From Gracilariopsis chorda (Eukaryota; Rhodophyta; Florideophyceae; Gracilariales; Gracilariaceae): a stretch of 64,000 bases of DNA. Where the stretch lies: positions 1-64,000 of the forward strand of contig NBIV01000133.1 of NCBI GenBank assembly GCA_003194525.1, read 5' to 3'. Shown one piece after another: positions 51,221 to 61,768 of the stretch. Both the position numbers and the translations under genes were made by a program. Below the pieces are notes generated by a model. It was not told the DNA's origin. It was given only the letters and a program-made list of their open reading frames with translations, and searched no databases. Numbering within the stretch: the stretch's first letter is position 1; every line of letters begins with the position of its first letter.

Positions 51221-52741
51221 ATGGCGTCTTCCCTCGACCCCGTGCATTCCGCGCTCGCGTTTCTGCGCGCAGCCCCTCTACCGGGCGGTGCGCAATCTCG
51301 TCGTCTTTCTCCCTTCTCAGTTCCGCTTGCCGCCCGTCGAGTTTTCCCTATTCCATCCCCCTCCAAAACAGCCCCCCCGTCCTGCAAAGCACCCCTTTCT
51401 CAAATTGTGCACCCGCGCAATGATAACCCTTTGCACAACGCCTCGCAACCAATAGCGCCACCCCCCTCGCGAATGCCGAGACGTGCCTTTGTAGCTCTCA
51501 CACTGGCAATGGCGCTGTCCACATTACCCGCAATATCCCCACCTCCAGCCAAGTCAATGGAACTCGCACCCACTCCAATCAACCCGTATGCGCGCCGACG
51601 TCGTGAAAAGGCCTACCAACGCTACGCCGAACAGATTGAACAAAGTTTAGAGAAGGTTGCAGTCGCCGATTTTGAGCACGTGGTAAGGGCTGGTGGCGGC
51701 GGTATAAGCGTTAGTTATCACATTGCAGGCTTCGCAGCTTTTGTTGCAAGTGCCGTTTCAACCGCTATACTTCATCCAATTGATAGCATCAAGACCCGAT
51801 TGCAAGCCAGGGCCGCTCGACTCACCGACACTCATCCCGATTTATTTGACAATCTCTACCGCGGTCTCTTCAGCAACGTTTTGAAGGAAGCCCCTAATGC
51901 AGCCATTTATCTTGCAGTGTATGAGTTGTGCAAGTCGGGTCTTACCAATTTGTCATTCACTACCTTCTTTCATGATTTGCCACTGCTCACCTTCATGGTT
52001 GCCGGCGCTTTGGGCGACGCCATTGGAAGTGTAGTCCGCGTTCCCGCCGAAATTGTCAACAAAAGATTACAGCTTGGTGTTAGTGCCTCTTGGGTCTCAG
52101 CTCTTCGCGATGCGTTTTTCACACCGTCGGGTCGGGACGCTTCCGCTATAGCATGGCAAGCTGTTCTTCTTCGCGACGTTCCGTACGGTGGGTTACAAAT
52201 CATGTTGTACGAGTTTGGAAAACTAGTGTTGCACAACCATCCGCACTTGTTCAATGGCTTTCTGGCCGACAGGGGCATCATGGCCGATGCCCTCATGGGA
52301 GCCGTAGCCGGTTCTTTGGCCGCGATGATCACCACACCGGCCGATGTACTCGTCACTCGTCTCAGTGTTTCTCAACCTTCTGCAAAGCCAGAGACGGGTT
52401 CTCCCGGGGTGACAGCCACAGCAAGAACCATCTGGATCACAGAAGGATTTGCCGGATTCTTCAGAGGCGCATTGCAAAGAGGCGCGTACTATGCACCACT
52501 CATTGGTCTTTTCTTCGCGCTATACGAGTTCAGCAGGCAGTCTCTGGCTGATCCTACAGCGTTGATGGCCTCTTTTGTCAGTTTTGAACACGTGCTCTTG
52601 GCCGATTGGCACGCTTTACCGGCCCAGCTTTCGCACGCCTATCAAGCTGTTGTACCTTATCTTACTGCTTTTGCCTGGCTGATATCGGAGCAATTGCCTT
52701 TGGTTTTGAGCGTTGTCACTGCTAGTGGAGGTCAGATGTAG
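51221..52741 (+). CDS. Mitochondrial carrier family protein with plastid-like leader
   Basis: 506 residues, single exon. Three carrier repeats (residues about 165-450), each with the PX(D/E)XX(K/R) signature: HPIDSIKTR (about 184), PAEIVNKR (about 275) and PADVLVTR (about 373), plus GLFSNVLKEAPNAAIY and GFFRGALQRGAYYAP. The family exchanges small metabolites across organelle membranes. Repeat sequences resemble the S-adenosylmethionine/iron-type group, but the substrate is not certain. The N-terminal 105 residues are Pro/Ser/Arg-rich with few acidic residues, followed by the hydrophobic FVALTLAMALSTLPAIS. This looks like a transit peptide, possibly to the plastid envelope; most mitochondrial carriers lack one. 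A further ~50-residue hydrophobic C-terminus is also unusual. Confidence 0.8.
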   Translation: MASSLDPVHSALAFLRAAPLPGGAQSRRLSPFSVPLAARRVFPIPSPSKTAPPSCKAPLSQIVHPRNDNPLHNASQPIAPPPSRMPRRAFVALTLAMALSTLPAISPPPAKSMELAPTPINPYARRRREKAYQRYAEQIEQSLEKVAVADFEHVVRAGGGGISVSYHIAGFAAFVASAVSTAILHPIDSIKTRLQARAARLTDTHPDLFDNLYRGLFSNVLKEAPNAAIYLAVYELCKSGLTNLSFTTFFHDLPLLTFMVAGALGDAIGSVVRVPAEIVNKRLQLGVSASWVSALRDAFFTPSGRDASAIAWQAVLLRDVPYGGLQIMLYEFGKLVLHNHPHLFNGFLADRGIMADALMGAVAGSLAAMITTPADVLVTRLSVSQPSAKPETGSPGVTATARTIWITEGFAGFFRGALQRGAYYAPLIGLFFALYEFSRQSLADPTALMASFVSFEHVLLADWHALPAQLSHAYQAVVPYLTAFAWLISEQLPLVLSVVTASGGQM

Positions 52742-54055
52742 TGCGCAGTGACAGCTGTTCGGCGTATTGTGTCGTTGCTCATGACGGACACGCTGTTTCC
52801 GTTTTGTGGCACCGCCTTGATGCCTTTTTGGGTTGTTTCTGTTTCTGATTTGTTTTGAATGTAATGGCGCAACTTGTATTGCACCATTCTTCGCTTATTG
52901 TTCTTTCGTTAGTCCGTCGTTTGTACCTGTATGAGAATGGTGATAGAGATAAGGACACCTGTAGAGTTTATACTGGGGAAGGCCGGGGTTTTCTGCTCAG
53001 GCGTAAAGATGGTGTGCAGCTGATTACAGTTGAATCCTTGTAAAACCCTGACTGTGTCGAAAATGGTGCGTTTCTATGAGAGAAGACAGCGGGAAAGGTA
53101 CCAACGGTACTAAAGGTAGGGTGAGTTCATTTCGAAATCCACCCTTCGCGTGTTCTAGCTAGTAGGTAATGCCTCTTGTGCACGATACGGATATCTGAAT
53201 CTATCCGCATCTTGTTATTTGTTGTTAAATGGGGCCGTTGAATCTGAAGCTTTGCAGGCAGCGTATTTATTTATTTATTTACCGAAGGATATCCTTAATC
53301 TTATCATCGGGCTTTTTTCGAACATCATGTCGTTGTACTTCCTTTAGTTGGAGAAGCGATGCATCCTACCCAAAATCCCAGGGATGTAAGCGATATCGCT
53401 TCTCTACGTTTCGCCGCCGCCTCGGCTGGGAACACTGTCGCTCATGCCGTTCCTCGTCAACGATCCCGCCGATTGGTCGCGTACGATTTCTGCCAGCTTT
53501 GCCTCGTACGTGTCCGCCAAGCTTGCCACCATTGCTTCTGACGCCTACCCGGGCAGCTTTTGTGCTCCTTCCCGAGCTTTTTGCCATTCCGCCCAGCTCT
53601 CATCGAACTGTGGCTACGGAGGGAAGACTGCTACTTTTCATATATATGAACAGCCTTCATCAAAACTTTTCGCGAAAATGTACCAAGGTGCATGTGGCTG
53701 GTGTGTTCGAGTCGAAAACCTGCTTCTTGCGCGTATCTGTCCATGAAGGAAGCCTCCATTACAGATGCAATATAAAGCCAAAGAATTCTAATCCTACCGC
53801 ACTAGTTGGCTGCCTATACTGGAATTGAGGTCACGCCATGTGCCTAGCGGAAAAGTCACATGCCGCTTCTTGCCGGGCGTAGTGTTTGCAAGTGCAGCGA
53901 TTAACGAGTGAAACGTCGATCTTGGCGTCAACACGTGAAACTCTCTGTCGCACACAAATCACAATTCTTTGGTCAGTCTTTTGATCATAACCCCCGAAAG
54001 CTATGGGGTAGCGGCTAACCCTTAGCGGTAAGGGTTAGCGGTCTACTGCTAAGGG
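52742..54055. other. Intergenic region 52.7-54.1 kb
   Basis: 1.3 kb without a convincing gene. An ATTT microsatellite lies at 53264-53281. Inverted and direct copies of a GCTAACCCTTA unit lie at 54014-54060, at the 3' end of the next gene. Confidence 0.4.
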
Positions 54056-55386
54056 TTAGCAATCCGACCGTGTGGTGCCCCATACCAAAATCGCGATTGC
54101 GAACCGATATTTCGGCATCTTCAAATGGAAGTGTAATACGTACGCCAGAGCCTGCATATGCAGAACGATCAGCATCGAGTCCAGCAATTGTGCCTGCTTC
54201 TTACCCAGCTTCTTAAGGACACGATTCGTGTGGCCCGTTCCAGGCTGAACGTCCTCCACATACCTTACGACGTGCAAAGGCTTGCGGAACGGAAAGCCCC
54301 CGAATGCGTCCCTCACTTTATCCTCACTGATAGCCCCGGCGTCCTCCGACGTAATGATTACGTGTGTGAGCTCCGGTTGCATCAGAGCGAGTCGCATCAC
54401 TACATCGGCCGTTTCTTCCAGCGTCATGCAGGTCATTTCACCAGGGCCCGGATGTTTTCTGTTGTCATAGCACTTGTCTGAGGCGCGAACCGGGACGCCG
54501 ATGAGGCGCGGCGGGCCCGGTCTACCGTTGGCGATCAACGCTTTCTCGACCTCAGAACGCACGCGCGCTGCAACGCGATTGTTCAGCCTTGTCGTGTAGA
54601 ACGCCGCCGCGGACAGCCACAGCCGTCTAGCGTGTGCTTCAGGCTTCAAAACGTCCAATGGCGCAGACGGAACCAAGCGTTTCACTTGCTCAACAAAGTC
54701 GTCTTGGTAAGGGAAGCTGTGTAAGAAATCACTAAACCGTTTGCCCATCTTCTTCTGTGAAAAACGCAACGCCGAATGCGCACCACCTCCAGCATTGTTG
54801 AGCGCAAACGAACCGGCAGAGCTGTAATTGGCATCAAAAAACGGGAATGCGGCCTCCGTCTATGAGCTTTTTCACTCTCGAAAACGGGCATGTTTGCGAG
54901 AGAGGACGAAAGTGACAGATGAAACGCCGGTTGTTCGCCTTGTCCGGGCAGCCGTTAGCCCAGTAAAAAGACAGGCCATCGCTAAGAACAAAGACGCGAT
55001 CAGTTTGCAAAGCGGTATAAAAGGCGGCGATGATGTGTCGGATCTGCGAGCCGAAGCCGAGGGCCGTTCTGTACTCGAAGATAAGGTAGCTCACTTTGGC
55101 ACAGTCAACGGGGTTTTGGTGTTGGTCCAAGGCTTCAACCAAATCGGCGAGGATATCACCTAACGGAGCGTCACGGAGCGCGCTATAATCGTCCCATGCA
55201 GAGGCCCAGTGAATAATGAAGGAGAAATCTGTGGTGAATTGCGGCTCTACGCGCGTTGCATTGGGCAAGACCCGGAGAAGGCGCGACACCCTGCTAGGAA
55301 CGCCAAGGATACCCGTGGAAATGAAAAGCGCGAGGAGGATTGAGAGCACTAGGGCGGCAAAAGCATTAGCGAGGCGACCAGCCATG
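54056..55386 (-). pseudogene. Fucosyltransferase-like type II membrane protein, single frameshift
   Basis: Two abutting minus frames. From ATG at 55386 the first encodes a short cytosolic part and a membrane anchor (FAALVLSILLALFIST), then a luminal region with FEYRTALGFGSQIRHIIAAFYTAL, the start typical of GT23-like alpha-1,6-fucosyltransferases. It ends in TGA after a run of six T (about 54835-54841). One base fewer there would join it to the second frame, which continues open through RLIGVPVRASDKC (compare the VRRTDK donor-site motif of FUT8/NodZ) and HVIITSEDAGAISE, and stops at 54056. A Golgi glycosyltransferase is likely, though the family assignment is by motif only. Either a pseudogene or a homopolymer error in the sequence. 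Confidence 0.5.
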
Positions 55387-58299
55387 GAGTCGTGAACGTC
55401 GCCCACATGGAACGAGGGCAAATTTTCGCTACCGACCGGACGTCAGCGTAGAGTGGACGTAAACGTCCGCGAACAGTGTGAGAGAAACTTCTCCGTTCTA
55501 CACCTACGTAGCCTTGGTAGTCACACCAATAGGCCCGGTTCTAGCAAAGCGAAGAATGTACAGAGCAGTCAGGAATACAGCCCAAGTTATCGATTGCCCA
55601 TTTTGAAGTCTTGTTGAGCTGTCGTCATCGTGTGCAGAAACAGATGAGACACGCTAGCTGCCGCCGTGCTTGACAGCTTATCTGGTGCCAAACCGAAACG
55701 CACTAAGGTTTTATATCCAAGACCATACCTCCACGAGTGATAACCGCCCTTTGTCCAAGCTCTTCATCGTACAGTATCGCGTTCGCCAATCTTGATTTCT
55801 ACACCGGATGTGCGACGCGACTTGGATAGGATTTGCTTCTCTTGTTAACAGCCTCTGGAGTCATTAGAACTGCGGCCCCGCAATGCGTATGCACCTGTAC
55901 GAGCTCTTTGGTGAACGCAATCGGATGTACGGGGGTGAAACCCTTTATACACATGCCAAACGTACGCACCCACATCTTTGCGTTTTACATCATTTGTAAT
56001 GAGCCGTGGCGTCCTGGATGTACAAACGATAGTAGCGGAAGAAGGGTAAACCGCGATCTCTAGAGGGTGAATGAAGAAGTGCAGAGAAGAAGGCGATAGT
56101 CGTCGGAAACGAAACGCTTCAGCGGTTGAAGACACGTATGGGACCTAATACTTTCTTCGTATCATATGTAGCCCAGTGAGTGCAGCACGGCTGCTGGTTT
56201 GTTGTTCGAGGCTACGGTATAGGAGCAAGTAGTATAGGTTGTTGGGGTTCTTAGCAAACCCCCGCGCTACGAGGAATTAATGTATGCGTGTTTGGAAAAG
56301 AGAGAGAGAGAGATGTAGACCGGGGGTATTGAATGACGTCGACCATTATGTTCTGATGTCCTTTGAGGGTTCGATCTCGCAGAATATGGTTGCCGAGTAC
56401 GCGTGAACGACACGGACTTGCCGTTAACGATATCATCCGAAAATGGCCTGGGCTACAGCTGGTTTTCCTCGCGAGAGAGCGCTACTTTTATTTGAAGCGC
56501 TCTGCGCTACCCTTGGTAGACTAAGTTGTGTAGAAATTATAGTGTACCCGTAAGAGAGAGAGAGAGAGGGGGAGAGGAACGCGGAAAAGAATCCATTTGC
56601 AGACTCAAGGGCACACTTTCGCAGCTCTGTCGTCGTCGGCGCGCACGTCGTAGCCGACCCACTGCGCTGCGAAGCGGCGGCGCAGGCCCTTTTCCTCGAA
56701 CTGCGCCGACACGCTCCTTTTTCTTTCTTTTTTGAGGTTGTGTTGTGTTTGCGCATGCGCATGTCACTGTACTAGAGTGGGTGCAGCAAAAGGGTACAGG
56801 GTTACGGGAATCTCGTTGCATGCGCCGTGGTGGAGGTGTGTCAGCTGTCTGTGTATCTTAGCATGTCTGCCTTGATAACATGAACTGATGACGGGACAGA
56901 TGATGAAATGTTGAAGCCAGGTGCATCGTTGAACGTTTTGATGATAACCCTTTATCATCTCATGGAAAAGGCAAACGTTGGAAGCGAACCTGAGAGGCAT
57001 ACTTCTGTGGCCACTCGGCTCCCACACGATTAACGTAAATGGGACACATTCAATTGGTATTGCGTGAAGCCAAGCAACAGACCGATATGAGATTTGGTCT
57101 GTTGAAAAGCCCGCCTAGCATATGAGGTCAGATTGCCGATCGAATAGACACTACTAGTGTTCATATTGGCGCTCTTGGTATAATTGTGGAAAACATGACA
57201 TCTTACTCTTGTATCATGATGGTGAACTGGTCAAAGTGGAAAGAAGAAATAAAGCAACCGCCCACCCATGGACATTTATTTTAATACAGTCTTGTCAAAA
57301 CGAGCATTCAATGGTGAAATATCTACAGTACCATTGTAACTCATACAGAGGAGCATGTCAAAAGCATATCAGGATAAACTTCGTGCTGTACCGAAACTTA
57401 CGCGAGCTTCAGACACAAATCAGATGCTCGAGAAGACCGGCGGCAAGTGGCTGACATTCTCAGCACACTGACAAGAGTGATGTACTGTACATATCTTTTG
57501 CGTGACCAACCCAGCCAGTCTTTCTGTCGGGTTGTGTCAACGTTGAAAGGATATCAGTCTCGGCACGAAGAAAGCTTTCACCCTTCATTTTCTGGATGAA
57601 GGAAAGGGCAAACTTGACACGAAACAAGCAATCGCCGTGAATTGGCGTAGCCGGATATGGGCTGATGCACTTGTAGCATAGCAAAAAAAAAAACTGGAAC
57701 CATTGTCAGCACAAAACCTTCCAGCGTCTATGAGTGCTGGAGGTGCCGTAGTGGATGTCATTGTACTCGCTGGAACCATTGTCAGCAGACAGCCTTCAAC
57801 CGTCCAGGAGTGCTGGAGATGCCGTAGTGCATCATTGTACTCGCAGCGGGCGGAAGTAGATCTTAGTCCCCGAACTCAAGGGATTTACATTAGCACATAT
57901 GGCCAGAACACAAGTCATGCGGGCTCTAGTGCGGGCGAGGACACAAACGAAGTGCAAAACTGATACTCGCCGCGCATGAATGACAATGGCCGCAGCAAGT
58001 TCAAAAGTTCAATTTAGTGGCCAATGCAAACCAAACAAGTAGCGTTGTTGTTAGCGAGTTGGAGCACAAACCCAACAGCATATGGCAACTTTACAGTGAC
58101 AAGTAAAGAAGACTCACATATGAGCTAGACATGAAAGGCCGATCCCAAGGTAACACGCAGAAGAAAATCACAGGACGAACAAGGAGGGAGTTGGAGATCG
58201 ACGCATAGTTGCAGCATGTAGAATCAGAGGACTAACGTTGATATAAGAAAAGGAGTGGGACAGTTGCATCAGCGAGCAAAAGGGTACAGTTGAGACAGT
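55387..58299. other. Long intergenic region 55.4-58.3 kb
   Basis: 2.9 kb with only short ORFs of no recognisable character. It contains two GA-rich microsatellites (about 56298-56312 and 56554-56575), a short inverted repeat (57075-57104) and a two-copy tandem repeat (57694-57843). Confidence 0.4.
57694..57843. repeat. Two-copy tandem repeat of ~75 bp
   Basis: Copies 57694-57769 and 57770-57843, both beginning CTGGAACCATTGTCAGCA and ending CATTGTACTCG, with several substitutions and a 2-base length difference. Confidence 0.85.
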
Positions 58300-58921
58300 T
58301 TAGAAACCCAGCTCCATGAGATAGTCCGCAACACGACCGGCATCGGTGTTTACAGAGCCGAAGGAGGCTCCATCAGCATATTGCGGATCGTGCACGCCGA
58401 TGACAAAGGCCTGGGTAGTGGCGTAGATAATGACACCCTGCGCTGACTTGCCTTCCTCTTTGCAGCGACCTTGAGCGTAGGAAGGGTTACCTTCTTCATC
58501 ATCGACTTCGCCACGGGTGAAGGTGTACCTACACGGATGGGGAGGCGGGGTGGGTTAGACTGGAGCAGCGCAGCGAGAAAGGAATAACGGGCATGGTAGA
58601 GCTACGGAACGTACTTTTGAGTGGCAATAGTGAAACCGGAGCCGGAGATCTTGCCGAGGTTGCTGTTGACAAGGGCCTCTACGAGCACCTCACACTCCTC
58701 GTTGGAGATGTCGAAGCCGGGGCTGGAAGCCCACTTTGAGCCATCATGACCATAGATGGCGGCGTACTGTGCGCAGTGGATGTGCAAGGAAGGAAGTGAC
58801 AGTGATGGAATTGCGTTAGGACAGAGGGATCGCGGAGCAGTGCGGGGATGTGAGAGCGGGGACGTACCATGCAGCCGGCAGCCATAAGCTGGTCGTCAAC
58901 GTAAGTTTGCCACGACGCCAT
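58300..58921 (-). CDS. Profilin (three exons)
   Basis: 144 residues from exons 58921-58868, 58766-58615 and 58528-58300. The introns are 101 and 86 bp, beginning GTACGT, ending CACAG and TGTAG, and both have CTAAC inside. Profilin binds actin monomers, poly-Pro ligands and phosphoinositides and supports filament growth at the barbed end. The start MASWQTYVDDQLM is the classical profilin N-terminus (poly-Pro site Trp and Tyr). Exon 2 gives AAIYGHDGSKWASSPGF, and exon 3 gives the C-terminal QGVIIYATTQAFVIG block and a terminal helix ending MELGF. Slightly longer than the usual 125-135 residues. It is divergent from the TBC gene, and the intergenic region is about 220 bp. Confidence 0.93.
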
Positions 58922-59142
58922 GGCTAGTGAAGTTGATGGGGATGTAGTAGTGGAGAAGAGAGGAACAGGAAGGTGTGCGGTGAACGGATCGGTGCGCTGA
59001 AGCCAGAAGCCAGAAAAGCTAAGATGCGAAGAGGAGCGCTGGAGGAGTCAGCAGCGGCAGCTTTTGATTTAAATGAGCGAGAGCGAAACGGCTGCCATCA
59101 GCGCGTGATGTAAGACGACAAAGACAGCCTGTCGCTGAACGG

Positions 59143-60567
59143 ATGGCCACAGCGGGCGCTTACACCGTCGTGGCGAGCGACGCGGGCGGTGGCCACGTGG
59201 CGCGGCGCCTTGGCGCTGCGGCAGGCGCGCGCAGGTGGCGCCGCGCACATGAGCAGCAAGCAGCCGTGAAGGCGCGCTGGCGGTGCGGCTGCTGCGCGTG
59301 CGCCTCCGATCGACATGGGCTCCGCGCGTCAGGTGGAGCTGGTGGACTTGAGCAACGCGCGCCGCCCCCGCTCCGCCCCTCCCTCCTATCCCCCTCCCCA
59401 CCCGCCCGCCCATCCCCCCCCCCTCCCTCAGAGCCCGACCACTCCTCCCCCTCCGACACAATCTCCGCCCAGATCCACCACGCCCTAACCGGCCAGCAGC
59501 CCTCCGCCCATCTCCCGCTGTCGCCCTCCGCCTCCTCCCTCTCAACCCTGTCCGCCGCCTCCACCTCCGCCCCCCCCATCCACGCCGACTCTCGCGAGGA
59601 GCTCTTTCGCGCCTGTCTTCGCACCCCCACCGTCGACGTCGACGAGCTCCGCCGTCTCGTCTGGGCGCACGGAATTCCCCCCGCCCCATGGGCACGCCCG
59701 CTTGCATGGCACCTGCTCACCGCTTATCTGCCCCCCGACCGCCTCGACTGGCAGCCCACGCTCGCCGTCAAGCGCGCCAACTACTGGTCGCACGTCGCCA
59801 ACCTCAGCGTCGACCCCACCGAGCGTCCCGTCACCGGTGACCATCCGCTCAGCGACGCCCACGACAGTCAGTGGAAGCAGTACTTTGACGACTGTCAACT
59901 TCGCGTTTGCATTCGTCGTGACGTTGAGAGAACTCACCCCGACCTCCACTCCTTCGCTCCGCTACGCGATGCGCTTGAAAGAATCCTCTTCGTCTACGTC
60001 AAGCTGCACCCGACCCTCGGGTACAAACAAGGAATGAACGAACTTGCCGCTCCATTCTTGCTTACTTTTGCCGACACCCGCGTTAAGGACTTGTCCGACG
60101 TAGAGGCCGATGCCTACTTTTGCTTTGACAGTATCATGATTGAGATGGTTTCTTGTTACGAGCCGTGCAACTCGGACGTCACCGGAATTGCCCGTCAGCT
60201 ACGAGAGCTTCAGGCTCTGCTGCGCATAAAGGACCCGGCCTTGGAGCGTCATTTTGAGAAGCTCGGCATTGATACCCGCTTTTATGGTCTTCGCTGGATT
60301 CGTCTCTGGCTCATGCACGAGTTTCACGTGCCGGATTGTCTCTGTCTGTGGGACAGCTTTCTTACGTCCGAGCTTCGACTGCCTTGGATTCGATATGTCT
60401 GCGTCGCTATGGTCATTCGTATACGAGAACGCCTGCTTGTAGAGGACTTTGCGGGCTGTATGAAGCTTCTACTCAATTATCCGCCTTGCGACGTTTCCGA
60501 GTTGCTGAGAATTGCGGATAGGCTGCGAACCTCTAATGTTATAATTGTTAGAACCGCTAGAAGATAA
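59143..60567 (+). CDS. TBC-domain Rab GTPase-activating protein (TBC1D13-like)
   Basis: 474 residues as one open frame. The TBC domain begins near residue 165 (LRRLVWAHGIPPAPWARPLAWHLL). The catalytic arginine finger lies in IRRDVERTHPD (about 257) and the glutamine finger in YKQGMNEL (about 293). CFDSIMIEM, then the WIRLWLMHEF and CLWDSFLTSE blocks complete the domain. Such proteins speed GTP hydrolysis on Rab GTPases. The first 110 residues are low-complexity (Arg/Gly, then Pro/Ser) and may not be translated as shown. A pyrimidine tract ending CCTCAG near 59428 looks like a 3' splice site, and an ATG in another frame at 59310 starts a plausible MGSARQVELVDLS. The true N-terminus is therefore open. 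Confidence 0.82.
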   Translation: MATAGAYTVVASDAGGGHVARRLGAAAGARRWRRAHEQQAAVKARWRCGCCACASDRHGLRASGGAGGLEQRAPPPLRPSLLSPSPPARPSPPPPSEPDHSSPSDTISAQIHHALTGQQPSAHLPLSPSASSLSTLSAASTSAPPIHADSREELFRACLRTPTVDVDELRRLVWAHGIPPAPWARPLAWHLLTAYLPPDRLDWQPTLAVKRANYWSHVANLSVDPTERPVTGDHPLSDAHDSQWKQYFDDCQLRVCIRRDVERTHPDLHSFAPLRDALERILFVYVKLHPTLGYKQGMNELAAPFLLTFADTRVKDLSDVEADAYFCFDSIMIEMVSCYEPCNSDVTGIARQLRELQALLRIKDPALERHFEKLGIDTRFYGLRWIRLWLMHEFHVPDCLCLWDSFLTSELRLPWIRYVCVAMVIRIRERLLVEDFAGCMKLLLNYPPCDVSELLRIADRLRTSNVIIVRTARR

Positions 60568-61768
60568 CTGTGTATCATAACCCTAACTTGTTGTTCACTT
60601 GCACATGCGCTGAGTGTTCTGCACCACCGTGCAAAGTTGTTTCTTTTCCTACCTTACGAAATGTCCATACTACCTGTACCCATGTCAACCGAGCCAGCCG
60701 CTGTTATCGCCGAAGTCGACCCTGTCGCGTATCGTTTTGCAAATATCCTAAGCGCTTTGCTCATCCGACCGTTATCTGTGGATCTGCAGCAGGAATACTC
60801 GTCAGGACTAATTCAGACAACAATTAAATGCTTAAAAACCTTCTACTCACACGCATGAGGCAACACGCTGTCACTGGATGGGCCATCGTATCTATCGCCG
60901 TGCCTAGCCACACGACGGTTCGTCCTCTGCGCCGTCATCACATCACCCCTGGTGAGGACTGGCGTCGATTTCCTCTGTGCAAAGTGCCACGAAAAGGCAT
61001 GCTTGAGCGCTTTTTCAGGTCGCGTAAGGTCGCAGCTGTTCAGCCGGCAAACGTTAAGGTTCTCACAATTGGCTGCAACTTATCGAGTCTCGTCGCTTAC
61101 ATACGTATCGCAGTCTGCTTATAGAAAAATAAAGAGCAGAGATTTGTTGCGTAACATCGAATCGTGAAACCAGAGCAGACCATCAGCCGTCATGTGAGCA
61201 TGGGCTTCTTATTATTTTTGGCCTTCTACAGGGCACGAAGATTGCTCTGGGCGAGTTCTCAGGGGAAGTTGTCGGGAGACTGCATTAGTACCACAGCAAA
61301 TTTCGTGCATGGAGCGTTGCTATACAAGAGTAGCCGCAGCGCATGAAACAGGTGCAAAGCTTTGTATGAGAGGTATCTTTGTTGAGAGAGGAGCGTGGGC
61401 TCCCTTTTAGAGGATTATATGATGTTTAGGTACAAGGGTGAGGTAGATGCGCGTTCAGGGAGAACGAAGAAGCTTTTGCCCAGGGGGATAGACAGGGGCG
61501 GTGGACTTGAAGCGCGGACCAATTCCCACACAAACCCAATACCTTTGAGTCAATTTCCTTTCATTACGCACGTGGCCAGGTCACACAGCTTATACAGCAG
61601 AACGGAAAGATCGAAACCAGATCTGTGGGAAATGCAGGAGCGCACTGTCACCATGATTGCATTCTGACATCGACTTTGCCACCTCACAAAGTGCTACCGT
61701 CGTACCTTCAAGGGTGAAATCGTCGCAATTCGTTACCAGCGTACGCCTTTCTTATCCGCATTGATAAC
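60568..61768. other. Intergenic region 60.6-61.8 kb
   Basis: 1.2 kb between the TBC and NDUFA12 genes. Overlapping ORFs of 60-98 codons are present, but none shows a recognisable motif. Nothing else seen. Confidence 0.4.

Noticed and set aside
50867..51455. ORFs up to 178 codons on both strands before the carrier gene
   Set aside because: GC-rich, Pro- or Arg/Gly-rich translations without domains. They overlap the carrier N-terminus in other frames.
53229..53828. Overlapping ORFs of 60-199 codons around 53.2-53.8 kb
   Set aside because: No conserved motif, Cys/Arg-rich composition typical of random frames, an ATTT microsatellite inside, and no splice signals of the GTACGT type that would link them.
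56365..56385. GGGTTCGATC as a tRNA T-arm
   Set aside because: Flanking bases do not form a T stem, and no matching D arm or acceptor stem is present.
60637..61124. Two overlapping small plus-strand ORFs (73 and 98 codons)
   Set aside because: No recognisable domain or splice signals; lengths are within chance expectation.
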